Part shown: positions 1 through 9,434 of the stretch, one piece after another | How positions within the stretch are numbered: the stretch's first letter is position 1 | Layout: every line of letters begins with the position of its first letter | Assembly: GCA_030068145.1 (NCBI GenBank) | Contig: JAPJBO010000047.1 | Coordinates: forward strand, 248,001-312,000 | Direction: 5' to 3' | DNA length: 64,000 nt | Source of the DNA: Diplonema papillatum | Lineage: Eukaryota > Euglenozoa > Diplonemea > Diplonemida > Diplonemidae | Made by a program: the position numbers and the translations under genes | The notes under the pieces: model-generated | The model's database searches: none | Seen by the model: only the letters and a program-made list of their open reading frames with translations | Told to the model about the DNA's origin: nothing

Positions 1-44
1 CACCACTCTTACGACTCCCAGAGCACAAAGGATATCTTCCCATA

Positions 45-108
45 TTGACGAAGGTCACCCGGAGACTTTAAAACCCCGGAGTTTCAAGCGAACTTTCACT
101 CTAAATAA
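45..108 (+). repeat. Repeat A, partial copy 1
   Basis: This is the 3' part of a dispersed repeat found at least four more times (about 1901-2059, 8607-8776, 29058-29168, 46862-46947). Shared landmarks are a block reading CGGAGAC, then TAAAACCCCGG, then TCAAGCGAACTTT and a CTCTAAA end. This copy is the most diverged and is cut near the left edge of the window. Nothing in it looks coding. Confidence 0.7.
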
Positions 109-841
109 TGACAAAGAGAAGCCTTTGCGTGTCTCCCTGGGCTGCTCCCTCGCATTGCCCTCTGCAACCGGCTTCTCTCAAAACACGCCGCCCCCCCCGC
201 CGTTTATCTATGCAGTGATAGCCCGCCTTTTGCGTCACGCCCTTTCACAACGCGGCGGGATGAACGAGTCTCGCCCAGATCTTCCGTGCCGACGGTAAGC
301 ACCCTTTCGGCGACCTTTGCTCCCCTTTTCGCTGTAAAAGCACAAGGCCTGACTGTCCACCAGCAGCCCGATGAGTCGGATTTTGAAACGACTGTTGAAA
401 GCGCCCAGTGGAATCTCAAACGAACTTTGCTGCGAATCTTTACGTGGCAGGTTCCGACATGTCCACAGCCTGATATGTTGATCCAAGCAAAAAAGGACGA
501 AGTTCTTGAGTCAACGCCCACTGTGCTCTGTTGCACTTCGGTTGTCGAAGTCCTCCCAGCGTGCCAGTTTATCAACGGGGACTAACCCACTTGTCAGGAG
601 ACTTTAGCACTTTGTCTGACCGAGCAAAAAAGTCGGGGTCAGCCAAAACCCCGGTTTTGGGGCTCTGCGGTGCCTGTGGGTGTCTGAGTGCCTGGAACTG
701 TCGCCCCGCGCACGCAAGCAAGGGACCGGAGGGGGGTGGTGAGATATAGGCTTGCGGTGGCGGTGTGCACGTCTATCAAACTACGGAGATGGCGAGTGAA
801 AAGCTTCGAATAGCAGTGACACGCCGTGACGCGCCACGTAC
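109..841. other. Intergenic stretch, no gene recognised
   Basis: I see no credible coding frame. Short open frames exist on both strands but overlap each other and show no motif or codon bias. A faint piece resembling Repeat A (CTCAAACGAACTTT) lies near 412-427. A run of ten C residues lies at 190-200. Confidence 0.5.
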
Positions 842-876
842 CTGCAGTACTGTACAGTAGAGGTACAGTACTGCAG
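842..876. other. Perfect 14-bp inverted repeat (hairpin)
   Basis: The arms 842-855 and 863-876 are exact reverse complements separated by seven bases, and would form a strong cruciform or RNA hairpin. It lies 35 bases upstream of Repeat E copy 1. Copy 2 of Repeat E at 26 kb lacks this palindrome, so it is not part of the repeat. Confidence 0.8.
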
Positions 877-910
877 AGGCCACTTTTTCTTTCTCAAATG
901 GAAGAAAAGA

Positions 911-1168
911 AAAAGGCCGCTCCTGGTCCAGAAACGTGACGGTCAACCACACAGCTTGCAAAGCTTGAGTCGGAGGCAGCACAGTGCTACAACCCCGTCC
1001 GCTCTGCCCTGCGGTTGACCGTCTCGACGAGCTTATGTTCAGCGTGAGCGCCAAGCCCCAAGCTGCGCCACGCCTTGATGCTTTAGTTTGGGAGAGGCCC
1101 GTGGCTCTGCAGTACCGCCGAACACGTGAAGCTTGGCTTCCGTGTAGCAGGCTTTCCCTGGTACCATG
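911..1168 (+). repeat. Repeat E, copy 1
   Basis: A block of about 255 bases that is nearly identical to 26251-26533 in the same orientation. Both begin with AAAAGGCCGC and end just after a TTTCCCTGGTACC segment. The second copy carries about 20 extra bases in the middle and a short duplication at its end. I see no coding frame conserved between the copies, so I treat it as a dispersed non-coding repeat of unknown class. Confidence 0.85.
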
Positions 1169-1336
1169 TACTTTCACAAATCGAAATTTATAAATTATGA
1201 AACCGGGAAACCGGTTTCAGAAGTCCCCGGGCACTTGTCCTCAGAAGCGAGAACATCAGTTCGCGAAAGAGCCATTCTTTTCTACGCACCGGGGGAAGAC
1301 TAGCCTGTTCGTGAACGTGATTATTAAAGGCTGATA

Positions 1337-1392
1337 TCCTCCCAAACACGCTGCCAGCGTTGTCGCCCGAGTTGGCAACCTCGTTGCAGCTG
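1337..1392 (+). promoter_or_regulatory. Upstream block shared with the BRX1 gene
   Basis: This block, about 105-160 bases before the BAG-like start codon, resembles 9103-9155 and 9371-9420 upstream of BRX1. All three contain CACGCTGCCAGCGTT followed by a CGAGTTGGC/CGAGTTTGC piece. The core ACGCTGCCAGCGT is nearly palindromic. It could be a promoter or 5'-UTR element, or simply another dispersed repeat. Two unrelated genes are too few to decide. Confidence 0.3.
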
Positions 1393-1496
1393 CGAAATAC
1401 AATCCTCCCCAGGTGGCGGAGGGGAACAGAAATATCAGAAGAAGTCCGATCAAAAGAGGGGGAATAAACGGGAACTGAAGCAGGACTCCGCTGATC

Positions 1497-3011
1497 ATGT
1501 CTGGCACTTTTCCGGTTTACGTGCACCACGGGAAGCGAAAGCAGCGCGTTGATGTAACGAAGGAAACGCAGATGGTCGAGGTGATGCAGCGGGCGTGGGA
1601 CCTGTACTCGATCCCCGTCGAAAACCAGAGGCTGGTGTACAAAGGACGGCAGGTGGACCCGAACCTCAAGGCGTTCGAAGTCGGCCTGCAGATGAACGCC
1701 AGGCTGATGGTCATTGGCGACCCCATTGCGAAAATCCCCTCCGGGGCAGGCGAGAAGATGTTCGACAAATACGAGACGCAGCTCAAAACCTTGGAAGAAG
1801 AGCTCGGCGCTGCCGAATCCCGGCAAAAGATCGCCGGCGTCGGTGAGGTACGCTAACAATTTTTTTGCGGGTTGCCCTTCGCGTATTGTGCAGACTAAAA
1901 ACTCACAAACAGTCCCGGACAGGGCTAGCCATAACCCAAAACGAAAGCGTGCACCAAATATACAACCCAGCTCTTCATTGCTCCAAGAGAACCCATTTGT
2001 CAACGGTCACGCGGAGACCCTAAACCCCCGGAATTTCAAGCGAACTTTATCTCTAAAAAGACGTAGGCAGCGTGTTTTGGTGGTTGATCAGAATTCCTTA
2101 CCCGAAAATGACACAGGGTAAACACAAGTGAAAACGATCAACCGGCACGCACAAACATAACGAAGGGCTGGCTTTTTTCTGTACTCAAGCTCAAGTCAAG
2201 CGAACTTCAACTCTAAAACACACCGGCAACTAACGCAAAAAAAGCAAAAAGAAAAAAAGAAAAAAGACCACTTTCTCTTAGATCCGCGCTTTTGCGAATA
2301 TGCGATAATCCACAGGGGACACTTTCTTCCTGTTTTGTAGTAGATCCATTCCCGGAAGTCATGCCCCGAAGAGCCTGCCCGAGCTCAGCCCCGGTTAGCC
2401 CCGGGGCCAGCCATTGTAGTAGATCCATTCCCAGAAGCCAGAGCCTGCCCGAGCTCAGCCCCGGGTCCAGCCACCACACTGTATTACGGAACTGCAGAGG
2501 GCACGGCAGCAGTCAGTCCTGGTTTGCTGTTGATAGGTACGTCGCGGCTCCCGACGAAGGCAGCGAAGTATCCAGGTGACGGTCTGGCTTCTTGGGACCG
2601 TAAAATCGACACTTCTTGTGTTCGTATGGGATTGTCGTAATGAGGCTGTCGGTTGTCAACTTCCAAACGTCGATTGACGGGCACGTACAAACAAAACGGA
2701 GCGTCCGTCGTTAGGCAGGTTGGGTTTCAAAGATTCACACGTAGCCAAACATCTGTCGATAACAGGGCACCTGCCGTTCTCTCTGGTCTGAGACTCGGAA
2801 ACCCCTGCAACTTTCACTCGAAAATCCCGACGCTTCGAACCTCAAAAAGCACTCTCTAATGCAGGCATGTCAACGAGCCCTCGAGTCGCTAGACGCCCTC
2901 AGCATCCCCCCTTCCGATGCCGACCTCAAGACGCAACGGAAACAGTACGTGAAGCAGTTTCTGACTCTGCAAGACAACGTCGACACTGCGCTGACGAGAA
3001 GCAGCCTCTAA
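1497..3011 (+). CDS. BAG-domain co-chaperone (BAG1-like, ubiquitin-like + BAG)
   Basis: BAG proteins bind the Hsp70 nucleotide-binding domain and promote nucleotide exchange. Exon 1 is 1497-1847 and exon 2 is 2865-3008, with stop TAA at 3009-3011; together they encode 165 residues. Residues 1-76 read as a ubiquitin-like domain, including the motif RLVYKGRQVD. The rest is a BAG three-helix bundle of the short plant type, ending in ALESLDALS, a QRK turn and LQDNVDTAL. The intron (1848-2864, GTACGC...GCAG) keeps phase 0 on both sides and the fold continues across it, which fixes the join. It contains nested dispersed repeats. The start is the first in-frame ATG after the upstream shared block. 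The ubiquitin-like plus BAG order matches BAG1/plant BAG1-4; I cannot choose the orthologue. Confidence 0.85.
1866..2160 (+). repeat. Repeat B interrupted by a Repeat A copy, inside the BAG intron
   Basis: Repeat B runs 1866-1900 and resumes at about 2060-2160. The uninterrupted version is at 6367-6515, where GTGCAGGCTAAAA joins directly to AGACGTAGGCAGCG. Here about 159 bases of Repeat A (1901-2059) sit at exactly that junction. The 6.4-kb copy therefore serves as an empty site and shows that Repeat A has moved. Repeat B starts only 18 bases inside the intron donor. Confidence 0.75.
2337..2478 (+). repeat. Tandem pair of about 70-bp units in the BAG intron
   Basis: Two adjacent copies begin TAGTAGATCCATTCCC and share GAGCCTGCCCGAGCTCAGCC followed by CCGGG and CCAGCCA. 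The second is slightly shorter. The pair lies within the intron and has no coding potential. Confidence 0.75.
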
Positions 3012-3859
3012 GCCCCACCTCCACGGGCAGGAAAGGAGGAAGAAGGAAGGGCAGACCTCCCGCCACCCCAAAACCCCTCAGTCTGAGGCGTAGCAGTAGA
3101 CTCGCTGTCGCTCTCACGTCTCTGCACCGCTAATGCGAGTCTGAAGGGACTGTGCCTGGCCTGCGGGATCGCTTTCCTGATGTGGGGCGGCGGAAAACAC
3201 AATGGTGCTCGTCCCCGGCACACTGCAACGGTCGGGACAGCACCTTTTCTCTAACCGCACCACGTCCGCTGGAATCTACAGACTGGCCTAGTTACCCACA
3301 TGCCCAAGTAGGACACGGTGCCTTATACAGCAACTCCGTCCTCCTTCGCAGAAGGAGCCGGAGGCCTTACCTGTTGTTTCCTTCATTGCATTACGAGTGA
3401 AATGCAACCGGCTCTGGTAGGCGGCACGCAAGAAAGCCGGGTGTCGATCTCCCCGTGGACATCCTTCTCCACCGATGAAGGCACCACCTGCGCCTGGTCA
3501 GACTGCCGGGTGTGTATGTGTGAATCTGAAGCCAGGTTCAGGGCAGCTGATTCCAGTGTGCTTTGATGTTTGCGCAGGACGTGGGCTGTCTCCGGCGTTG
3601 GCCGACATGCCCCGGCTTTCGACTTTCCTAGCCACCGTCCCGCCGTCAAGATGAACCGACACCCTTCGTGGGATCTGATGAACGATCCCTCGGGTCACCT
3701 CAAGTCAGCTCTCGGTTTATCCCCGTTGCAGAAGTAGTCCAGCACCTTCGGCGCTAAAAAGCTTGCTTGTATGTGTGCGTGTGTGTGTGCGCATACCGGA
3801 CCGTACTACCAGTGTGTCTGGAGAGAAGAAAAGTAGTACGTGCTGATAACGTACTGATT
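3012..3859. other. Intergenic stretch after the BAG gene
   Basis: No gene recognised. Frames open on both strands over 3012-3700 overlap one another and carry no motif. A short GT-rich run lies at 3768-3792, just before the satellite array. Confidence 0.5.
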
Positions 3860-4577
3860 TCAGCATGTGTACATGTACTGATTCAGCATGTGTACATGTA
3901 CTGATTAGCATGTGTACATGTACTGATTCAGCATGTGTACATGTACTGATTAGCATGTGTACATGTACTGATTCAGCATGTGTACATGTACTGATTAGCA
4001 TGTGTACATGTACTGATTCAGCATGTGTACATGTACTGATTAGCATGTGTACATGTACTGATTCAGCATGTGTACATGTACTGATTAGCATGTGTACATG
4101 TACTGATTCAGCATGTGTACATGTACTGATTCAGCATGTGTACATGTACTGATTCAGCATGTGTACATGTACTGATTCAGCATGTGTACATGTACTGATT
4201 AGCATGTGTACATGTACTGATTCAGCATGTGTACATGTACTGATTCAGCATGTGTACATGTACTGATTAGCATGTGTACATGTACTGATTCAGCATGTGT
4301 ACATGTACTGATTCAGCATGTGTACATGTACTGATTCAGCATGTGTACATGTACTGATTCAGCATGTGTACATGTACTGATTAGCATGTGTACATGTACT
4401 GATTCAGCATGTGTACATGTACTGATTCAGCATGTGTACATGTACTGATTCAGCATGTGTACATGTACTGATTCAGCATGTGTACATGTACTGATTCAGC
4501 ATGTGTACATGTACTGATTCAGCATGTGTACATGTACTGATTCAGCATGTGTACATGTACTGATTCAGCATGTGTAC
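3860..4577 (+). repeat. Satellite array, mixed 22- and 23-bp units
   Basis: About 31 head-to-tail units read GATTCAGCATGTGTACATG plus TACT (23 bp), or the same without one base in GATTAGC (22 bp). The unit contains the palindrome TGTACA. Early units alternate between lengths, while the last seven or more are all 23 bp, suggesting local homogenisation of two variants. Open frames through it on both strands simply translate the repeat and are not genes. Confidence 0.97.
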
Positions 4578-4844
4578 AAAAAAAATTAAAAAAAAGTAAC
4601 GGTCCACTGAGAACCCACATCGCCCACTCATATCACTTTCTCGAGTTGTTCTCAAATGGGTGTGAGCCCGGACGACTTCGTTGTGACGTACGAATCCTGG
4701 TTCTCGCACGCAGAGATCTCCTGTCCGAACACTGTGCGAACGGTAACACAACCAGATGCGCCTTTTTTCATCCAGGGGGCGACTGGGCGTACTACTATCA
4801 CCGAGTGTGCAAGGAACAGGTATAGAAAGGAACATGAGGTCGTC

Positions 4845-5427
4845 GAAAAGAAAGAGGAAGGTGAGACTGGCATTCTTAGATCCTGCTGGGTTTGGTCTTT
4901 TGGTAACGCCAGAGTGACTGTCTACTTGTAACCCCGCCTCCTCCCAAACTCTGGTGTTGGTTTGGGTGGGTGCTCATTTTGCCATGCGCTTTGCTCCAAT
5001 TCCCACAGTGAACCATAGGAATTGTGGCTGGCTTCTTCTGGCATCATCGCACTCGTTCTGAGGCGGAGTCTACAGGTTTTCGGCGTGTTCGGCTGGCGTT
5101 CCTCTGGCCGCTCTCTCTCGGCCCACCTGACGGTGGTCATGAAAGAGAACGGTAAAACCAGTCAGGATACTAACATACAAACGAAGGGAAAGAACACCGA
5201 CCATGAGCAGCCATGATCGCCGCTGGGACGACGTCACGCGGGGACGGAGGGTGGAAAAAAGAAAGAGGAAGGTGAGAGACATTCTTTGATCCTGCTGGGT
5301 TTGGTCTTTTTGGTAACGCCACGAGTGACTGTCTACTTGTAACCCCGCCTCCTCCCAAGCTCTTCTGGTGTTGGTTTGGGGCGTGCCATGCGCTTTGCTC
5401 CAATTCCCACAGTGAACCATAGTAATT
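4845..5427 (+). repeat. Repeat D, two direct copies
   Basis: Copies at about 4845-5013 and 5262-5427 share GAAAGAGGAAGGTGAGA, GATCCTGCTGGGTTTGGTC, GACTGTCTACTTGTAACCCC and an end reading CAATTCCCACAGTGAACC. The spacer between them is unique. Copy 2 stops precisely where a small-subunit rRNA fragment begins. The repeat has no coding frame and no obvious terminal inverted repeat. Confidence 0.85.
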
Positions 5428-5493
5428 CCAGCACCCATAGCGTATATTAATGCTGCTGCTGTTAAAAAGCTCGTAGTTGGATCCAGAGCTCAG
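5427..5493 (+). pseudogene. Small-subunit (18S) rRNA fragment
   Basis: The segment matches the highly conserved stretch downstream of the 530 loop of eukaryotic 18S rRNA: TAATTCCAGC, ATAGCGTATATTAA and GTTAAAAAGCTCGTAGTTGG. It differs at conserved positions (CACCCATAG for CTCCAATAG, plus changes in the AAGTTG segment). No adjoining 18S sequence precedes it; Repeat D does instead. I read it as a detached, degenerate rDNA fragment, not a functional gene. Confidence 0.85.
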
Positions 5494-5662
5494 GTTGCAA
5501 GGTGGCCCAGTTTGCTGGGTATCAGCGTACTGCTGGTATTCAGAAGGCTGGGATCAACCCCTCGCATCAAGACCTGTGCTCTATGAACGGTGGTAATGGT
5601 GCCTTGCAAGTAATCCCTTCATCGGGATGAAAGCGGCACACTTTCCTCTGAATTAACGCTAG

Positions 5663-5875
5663 AAAATACTCAAGGGACTGCCTTGTGCTCATTTCGAAGG
5701 AGGCTAGAGGGGGAGAAACAATACAACTACATGTGGGTCTTTTTTGTTGAACGCTTACGCCCGCCACTAAACCCAGATTCACCTGTGTTTCGTGTGGGCT
5801 ACAGCACATTACCTCCTTGATCAATCGCAACTGGCAGTCTCCTCAAGCATTTCCTACAAAGCAGGTGCTTATACA
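5663..5875 (-). mobile_element. Repeat C (MITE-like), copy 1
   Basis: Member of a family of about 210-bp elements with copies at 7452, 23649, 24922, 25378 (partial), 36960 (fragment), 48139 (fragment) and 53710. The ends are imperfect inverted repeats of about 20 bases. One end reads AAATGCTTGAGGAGACTGCC and the other, reverse-complemented, AAATACTCGAGGGACTGCC. The interior has GTAAATCTGGGTTTAGTGGC and CCCACTTTGTAGTTGTATTG. It has no coding capacity, so it is a non-autonomous element. This copy is inverted relative to most others. Confidence 0.8.
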
Positions 5876-6366
5876 AAGAAAAGGTGTTGCGACTCGCCCC
5901 GTTGAAAACCCTTGGTGTGTGCTTTCGAACCTGCCGCTGCGCGCCCCGTGCCGGAGCGAACGCACGAGGGCGCAGCGAGCAGGCGGCCTTTTATCACTGG
6001 CCAAGTCTTTTTGTTTCCCCCCACCCACCCTCACCCCCCCCAAATATACAACGACCCCCCCTCACCCCCCAACGGGATCAGGCGACTGGTCCTCTTGGCA
6101 TTCGTGCTGCTCACGATTGCGGTAGTCGGGAACCCTACCGTACCATGCAGCAGGACCGACCCTACCGCTCTTCCCTCTCTCTCGTGAGAAGAAGCTAATA
6201 ATATGAGCACCCCCTACCTCTTCGTTCTAATCTGTCACGAACTGCACCGACTCCACTTTTCTGCGCAGTAGTGTTGTACTGAAGATTCGCGAAGCGCGAA
6301 TCCGCAAATCCCGTCTTCGGCGCGACGGCCATCCGGCGGATGGGCTCTTTTTAGTACGAACAATCT
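5876..6366. other. Intergenic stretch, C-rich
   Basis: No gene recognised. There is a pyrimidine-rich, C-homopolymer-rich segment at 6017-6072. A short inverted repeat TTCGCGAAGCGCGAA lies near 6288-6302. Confidence 0.45.
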
Positions 6367-6515
6367 TGCGGGTTGCCCTTCAAGGTTTTGTGCAGGCTAA
6401 AAAGACGTAGGCAGCGTGTTTGGGTGGTTGATCAGTGCTCCTGACCTGAATATACACAGGGTAAATACAAGTGGGGAAAAACGATCAACCGGCACGCACA
6501 AACAAAACGAAGCGC
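6367..6515 (+). repeat. Repeat B, uninterrupted copy
   Basis: Matches the two halves of Repeat B in the BAG intron (1866-1900 and 2060-2160) without the Repeat A insertion. Shared landmarks are TGCGGGTTGCCCTTC, GACGTAGGCAGCGTGTTT, GGTGGTTGATCAG and CGATCAACCGGCACGCACAA. A shorter relative of its right part lies at 23386-23452. Confidence 0.85.
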
Positions 6516-7451
6516 CTGTCTTTTGCAAAAAATAGACCCCAGCCGCAGGCGCACGGCGGCCGGGAAGCAAAAAAGAAATTCGAGAAGAAAAACCGAAGCA
6601 CCGGGCGGTGTCACCCGTCTTTTTCTGAGATAGCAAAACCCGAGCGTAGCGAGCTTTTTGTGAGATGGTTTTATTGCCCAAACAACCAGGCCTGCTCTCT
6701 CACTTTATTTTCTCGCACAAAAAAATTCGAAAGTGTAGGTGGCCGCGGTGTTTCTTCCGTGTCACGCCCCGAAAGAGGAATGCCGCGTGCCTTAGGGAGG
6801 GGATAGCCTTGCGATCATATTTCACTCACACGCAGGCTATTCTCCCGTCCCCTCCAACCCCCCCCCCCCCTTCCGACACGAACAGCACAAACCTCGCGCC
6901 TACTTGTTTGGGTCAAAGTTGCTTCCAGTTAACGGGCCCCGATGCTTTCGAAGCTAGGCACCCGCAATCGGGGAGTAGTGTGTAAAAAATGTCGAAGGCG
7001 AGTGCGGAGTCGTGCATACCCACCTTCTCCCCTCAGCCAGCTTTTTCTGTGTCTTTCTTGCCTCCGGCGTCCGGTTTGAAGAGAGAAGTGAGACCGTGGG
7101 ACCGCTGGAGGCGAGGTGTCAGCGGCCATGTTTCCCCTCTTTTTGAACCGGCGATAGGGACACCAATTAGAATGAGAATCGACGACGGGCCACCTGCTAG
7201 AAAGACAGCGAGAGGGAAGGCAAGGTGCATCGGTCAGGTGCCAATGACAACGCCACATCCAAGACCGCTCAACCCCCCCTGCTGGTTTCTGCTGACTGCT
7301 GCCGCCCGGGCTCATTGCTCCCACCCACCAAGCTTTTCCCCACCCTCCATCTTCCGACAGACCGAAAGAAAAGAAATGAAGAAGCAGTGGAGAACAGATC
7401 CTTTCCCGCTCCGGCATCTCTTCTTCGTTTCCGGCTTTTCTTTTTTTGTAT
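6516..7451. other. Intergenic stretch with one unsupported ORF
   Basis: An open frame at 6989-7453 (+, 154 codons, first ATG after an A-run) has no recognisable domain, is Pro/Arg/Ser-rich, and runs straight into the end of Repeat C at 7452. That makes it more likely chance than a gene. A run of 13 C residues lies around 6858-6870. Confidence 0.35.
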
Positions 7452-7661
7452 AAGCACCTGCTTTGTCGGAAATACTTGAGGCTGCCAGCTGCAAAATATC
7501 AAAGGAGGTGAATGTGCTGCAGCCCACACGAAACACAGGTGAATCTGGGTTCAGTGGCGGGCGTAAGCGTTCAACAAAAAAGACCCACTTTGTAGTTGTA
7601 TTGTTTCTCCCCCTCTAGCCTCCGTCGAAGTAAGCACAAGGCAGCCCCTCGAGTATTTTGC
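7452..7661 (+). mobile_element. Repeat C (MITE-like), copy 2
   Basis: A full-length copy of the Repeat C family, bounded by GGAAATACTTGAGGCTGCC on the left (first TIR base about 7468) and CCTCGAGTATTTTG on the right. It is more diverged than the 23.6-kb and 53.7-kb copies (for example GTCGGAAATAC for GTAGGAAATGC). Confidence 0.8.
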
Positions 7662-7864
7662 TCGTGCTCGCAACCTCGCCCGACACAACGAGTTGTGAAG
7701 GCTACAAGGACGTAGGCATGGCGTGTTTCGTGGATGTTAAAAATTCCAGGCCAAAGAACAGGCGATGCGTGAAGATCGTGAATAGTGGCCGAACCCGCGA
7801 ACAAAAATCACCGATACCACCCTCACAACAATAACATTTCACCGCATTAATTCAATGCTGTTGA

Positions 7865-8251
7865 TACAGCTTCAAAGAGCCCGTAGACAACGAAGCGACG
7901 AACTGTACCGCTAAACGCGCCGAGCACTCTATCACGCTATCAGGACAAAACACACCACTAGTTCTCAGAACCGTAGCAGTACACTCCGGCCACAACAACG
8001 CAGGGCACTACGTCATCCACGCCCCCAACGACATCGACGCTAACCAACGATGGCCTCGCTTCGACGGACTACAGACGCACTCCACTTCGACGCAAAACTA
8101 CGCCGACAACGAAGTTCTCCTCTGCGTCTACCAGCTCAAAGACTACGCACAAACGGATGTCCGACCACTATTGACGCATCATACCACAACCACTATGAAC
8201 CCCCACGAGAACCACAACACAAGAGCCGGACTCGACGCAAAGCATCCTTAG
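7865..8251 (+). pseudogene. Ubiquitin-specific protease (peptidase C19)-like C-terminal fragment
   Basis: An open frame without an ATG near its start, bounded by TGA at 7862 and TAG at 8249-8251, encodes 128 residues. The central part has the pattern of the USP histidine box and what follows: LRTVAVHSG, then AGHYVIHA, a W..FDG segment, and NEVLLCVYQLKD. In the family, His of GHY is the catalytic histidine. The upstream Cys box is absent, so the piece is a truncated domain or a single exon of a split gene. The coding strand is unusually rich in A and C with A/C-ending codons, unlike the G/C-ending codons of the host genes nearby, which suggests a different origin. Assignment to C19 is from pattern recognition only. 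Confidence 0.55.
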
Positions 8252-8255
8252 AACC

Positions 8256-8555
8256 ATGCGCGGAGACGAGACATCTACCGACACACCCACACAACGACAC
8301 GACAGCACACCCCCCACACGAACACCCACAACACCAGGCACGTCACAGACCTCCAGTACCACCGCGGAAACAGAGACCAACAGTGAAGACGACTTACGAT
8401 GTCCCCACTGCCACACACGCACAACAACCACCAACCCGCACCACGTGAAGAGCCGCAAGTGTCACGAAACCCAAGCGCTACTCTACGAGAAAATACATAA
8501 AAACGCGGATAACAGACCAGTACGGGCTACAAGGCAACCCCTGCTCAACTTGTAG
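8256..8555 (+). CDS. Small Thr-rich ORF with a CxxC...H...C zinc-finger-like motif
   Basis: Begins with ATG five bases after the stop of the protease-like fragment and encodes 99 residues. The first half is Thr/Pro/Ser-rich. Residues 49-70 read CPHCHTRTTTTNPHH followed by VKSRKC, a plausible C2HC zinc knuckle. It shares the A/C-rich strand composition of the upstream fragment, so the two may be remains of one gene or element. The last residues run into a repeat shared with 59186-59245 (GGGCTACA, GGCAACCCCTGCTCAAC), so the true 3' end is uncertain. Confidence 0.35.
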   Translation: MRGDETSTDTPTQRHDSTPPTRTPTTPGTSQTSSTTAETETNSEDDLRCPHCHTRTTTTNPHHVKSRKCHETQALLYEKIHKNADNRPVRATRQPLLNL

Positions 8556-8606
8556 AACGTGGGGGGCCCAAGACTACACTCCACGAAGGAATGTACTTGG
8601 TGTCGG

Positions 8607-8776
8607 TTACAAACAGCCCCGGACATGGCTAGCCATAACCCATAACGAAAGCGTGCCCTAAATATACAACCCGTAACCATATAGCCCTTTCTTGCTCTAA
8701 GAGAACCCGTTCATCAACGGTCACACGGAGACCCTAAAACCCCGGAATTACAAGCGAACTTTAACTCTAAAAAACG
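8607..8776 (+). repeat. Repeat A, full copy
   Basis: The longest clean copy of Repeat A. It begins ACAAACAGCCCCGGACATGG, passes through AACGAAAGCGTGC and CTCTAAGAGAACCC, and ends with AACTTTAACTCTAAA. It has no coding frame. Confidence 0.85.
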
Positions 8777-8814
8777 AGAACACAGGTCACGAGGCAGACA
8801 GGTCACGCGGCAAA

Positions 8815-9015
8815 CGAAGATCCAAGCTCTGTACAAGTGGACGTTCAAGAGCCTACTCAAACGAAGATACAAGCTCTGTGCATCAAAACCATCTCCTTCT
8901 GATTATAGCAGACGTTCAAGAGCTACGCGAACGAAGATACAAGCTCTGTGCATCAAAACCATCTCCTTCTGATCATAGCAGACGTTCAAGAGCTACGCGA
9001 ACGAAGATACAAGCT
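8815..9015 (+). repeat. Tandem repeat, about 64-bp unit
   Basis: About three copies carry CGAAGATACAAGCTCTGTGC, ATCAAAACCATCTCCTTCTG and GCAGACGTTCAAGAGC. The second and third are almost identical; the first is shorter. The array ends about 90 bases before the duplicated BRX1 upstream block. Confidence 0.85.
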
Positions 9016-9102
9016 AGATTCCCTTAGCGCAGGCAGCTTCCCTCCTGACCCGCAAAAATCCGGTTCCCAACCTATTATAAACATGGTCGTAAGGCCAATC
9101 TC

Positions 9103-9372
9103 CCCCCAAGCACGCTGCCAGCGTTTTCTTACGAGTTTGCGGTCAGTTGTTATTATGAATGGCATATGCACCTCCGCCAGCTGCTCCCCCACCGCAAGGC
9201 GTAGAGCAAGCTCGACGAGAAGCGCCCGGCTTTCGGGCGTGATCCCGGTGATCTGCAACCTCAAGGGCTGCAACAGCACGATCTTCTTCGAAAACCGCAA
9301 GCACAAGGACCTCTACATGTGGCCCCCCCAGGCGCACGAGGGGCCGTCGTCTGGTTGCTGCTGAGCAACGCC
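9103..9372 (+). pseudogene. Broken partial copy of BRX1 exon 1 with its upstream block
   Basis: The first 65 bases copy the sequence just upstream of BRX1 (CACGCTGCCAGCGTTTTCTT). The copy then jumps at about 9168 into coding sequence equivalent to 9665-9865. It carries an in-frame TAG (AAGGCGTAG), an extra C after GAGAAGCGC that shifts the frame, and a collapsed TGGCCCCCC end. It ends where the parent's upstream block starts, so the two are arranged in tandem. It cannot encode a Brix domain. Confidence 0.85.
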
Positions 9373-9434
9373 CCCAAGCACGCTGCCAGCGTTTTCTTTC
9401 CGAGTTTACGGTTAGTTGCTATTACGAAAAGCAA

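Noticed and set aside
3717-4152. Long frames on both strands encoding repeats such as CTCTDSACVHVLIS
   Set aside because: They are translations of the 22/23-bp satellite; the unit pair length keeps frames open by arithmetic.
3860-4577. Possible CRISPR array
   Set aside because: Units are contiguous without unique spacers, and the genome is eukaryotic. The same reasoning excludes the 102-bp and 14-bp arrays.
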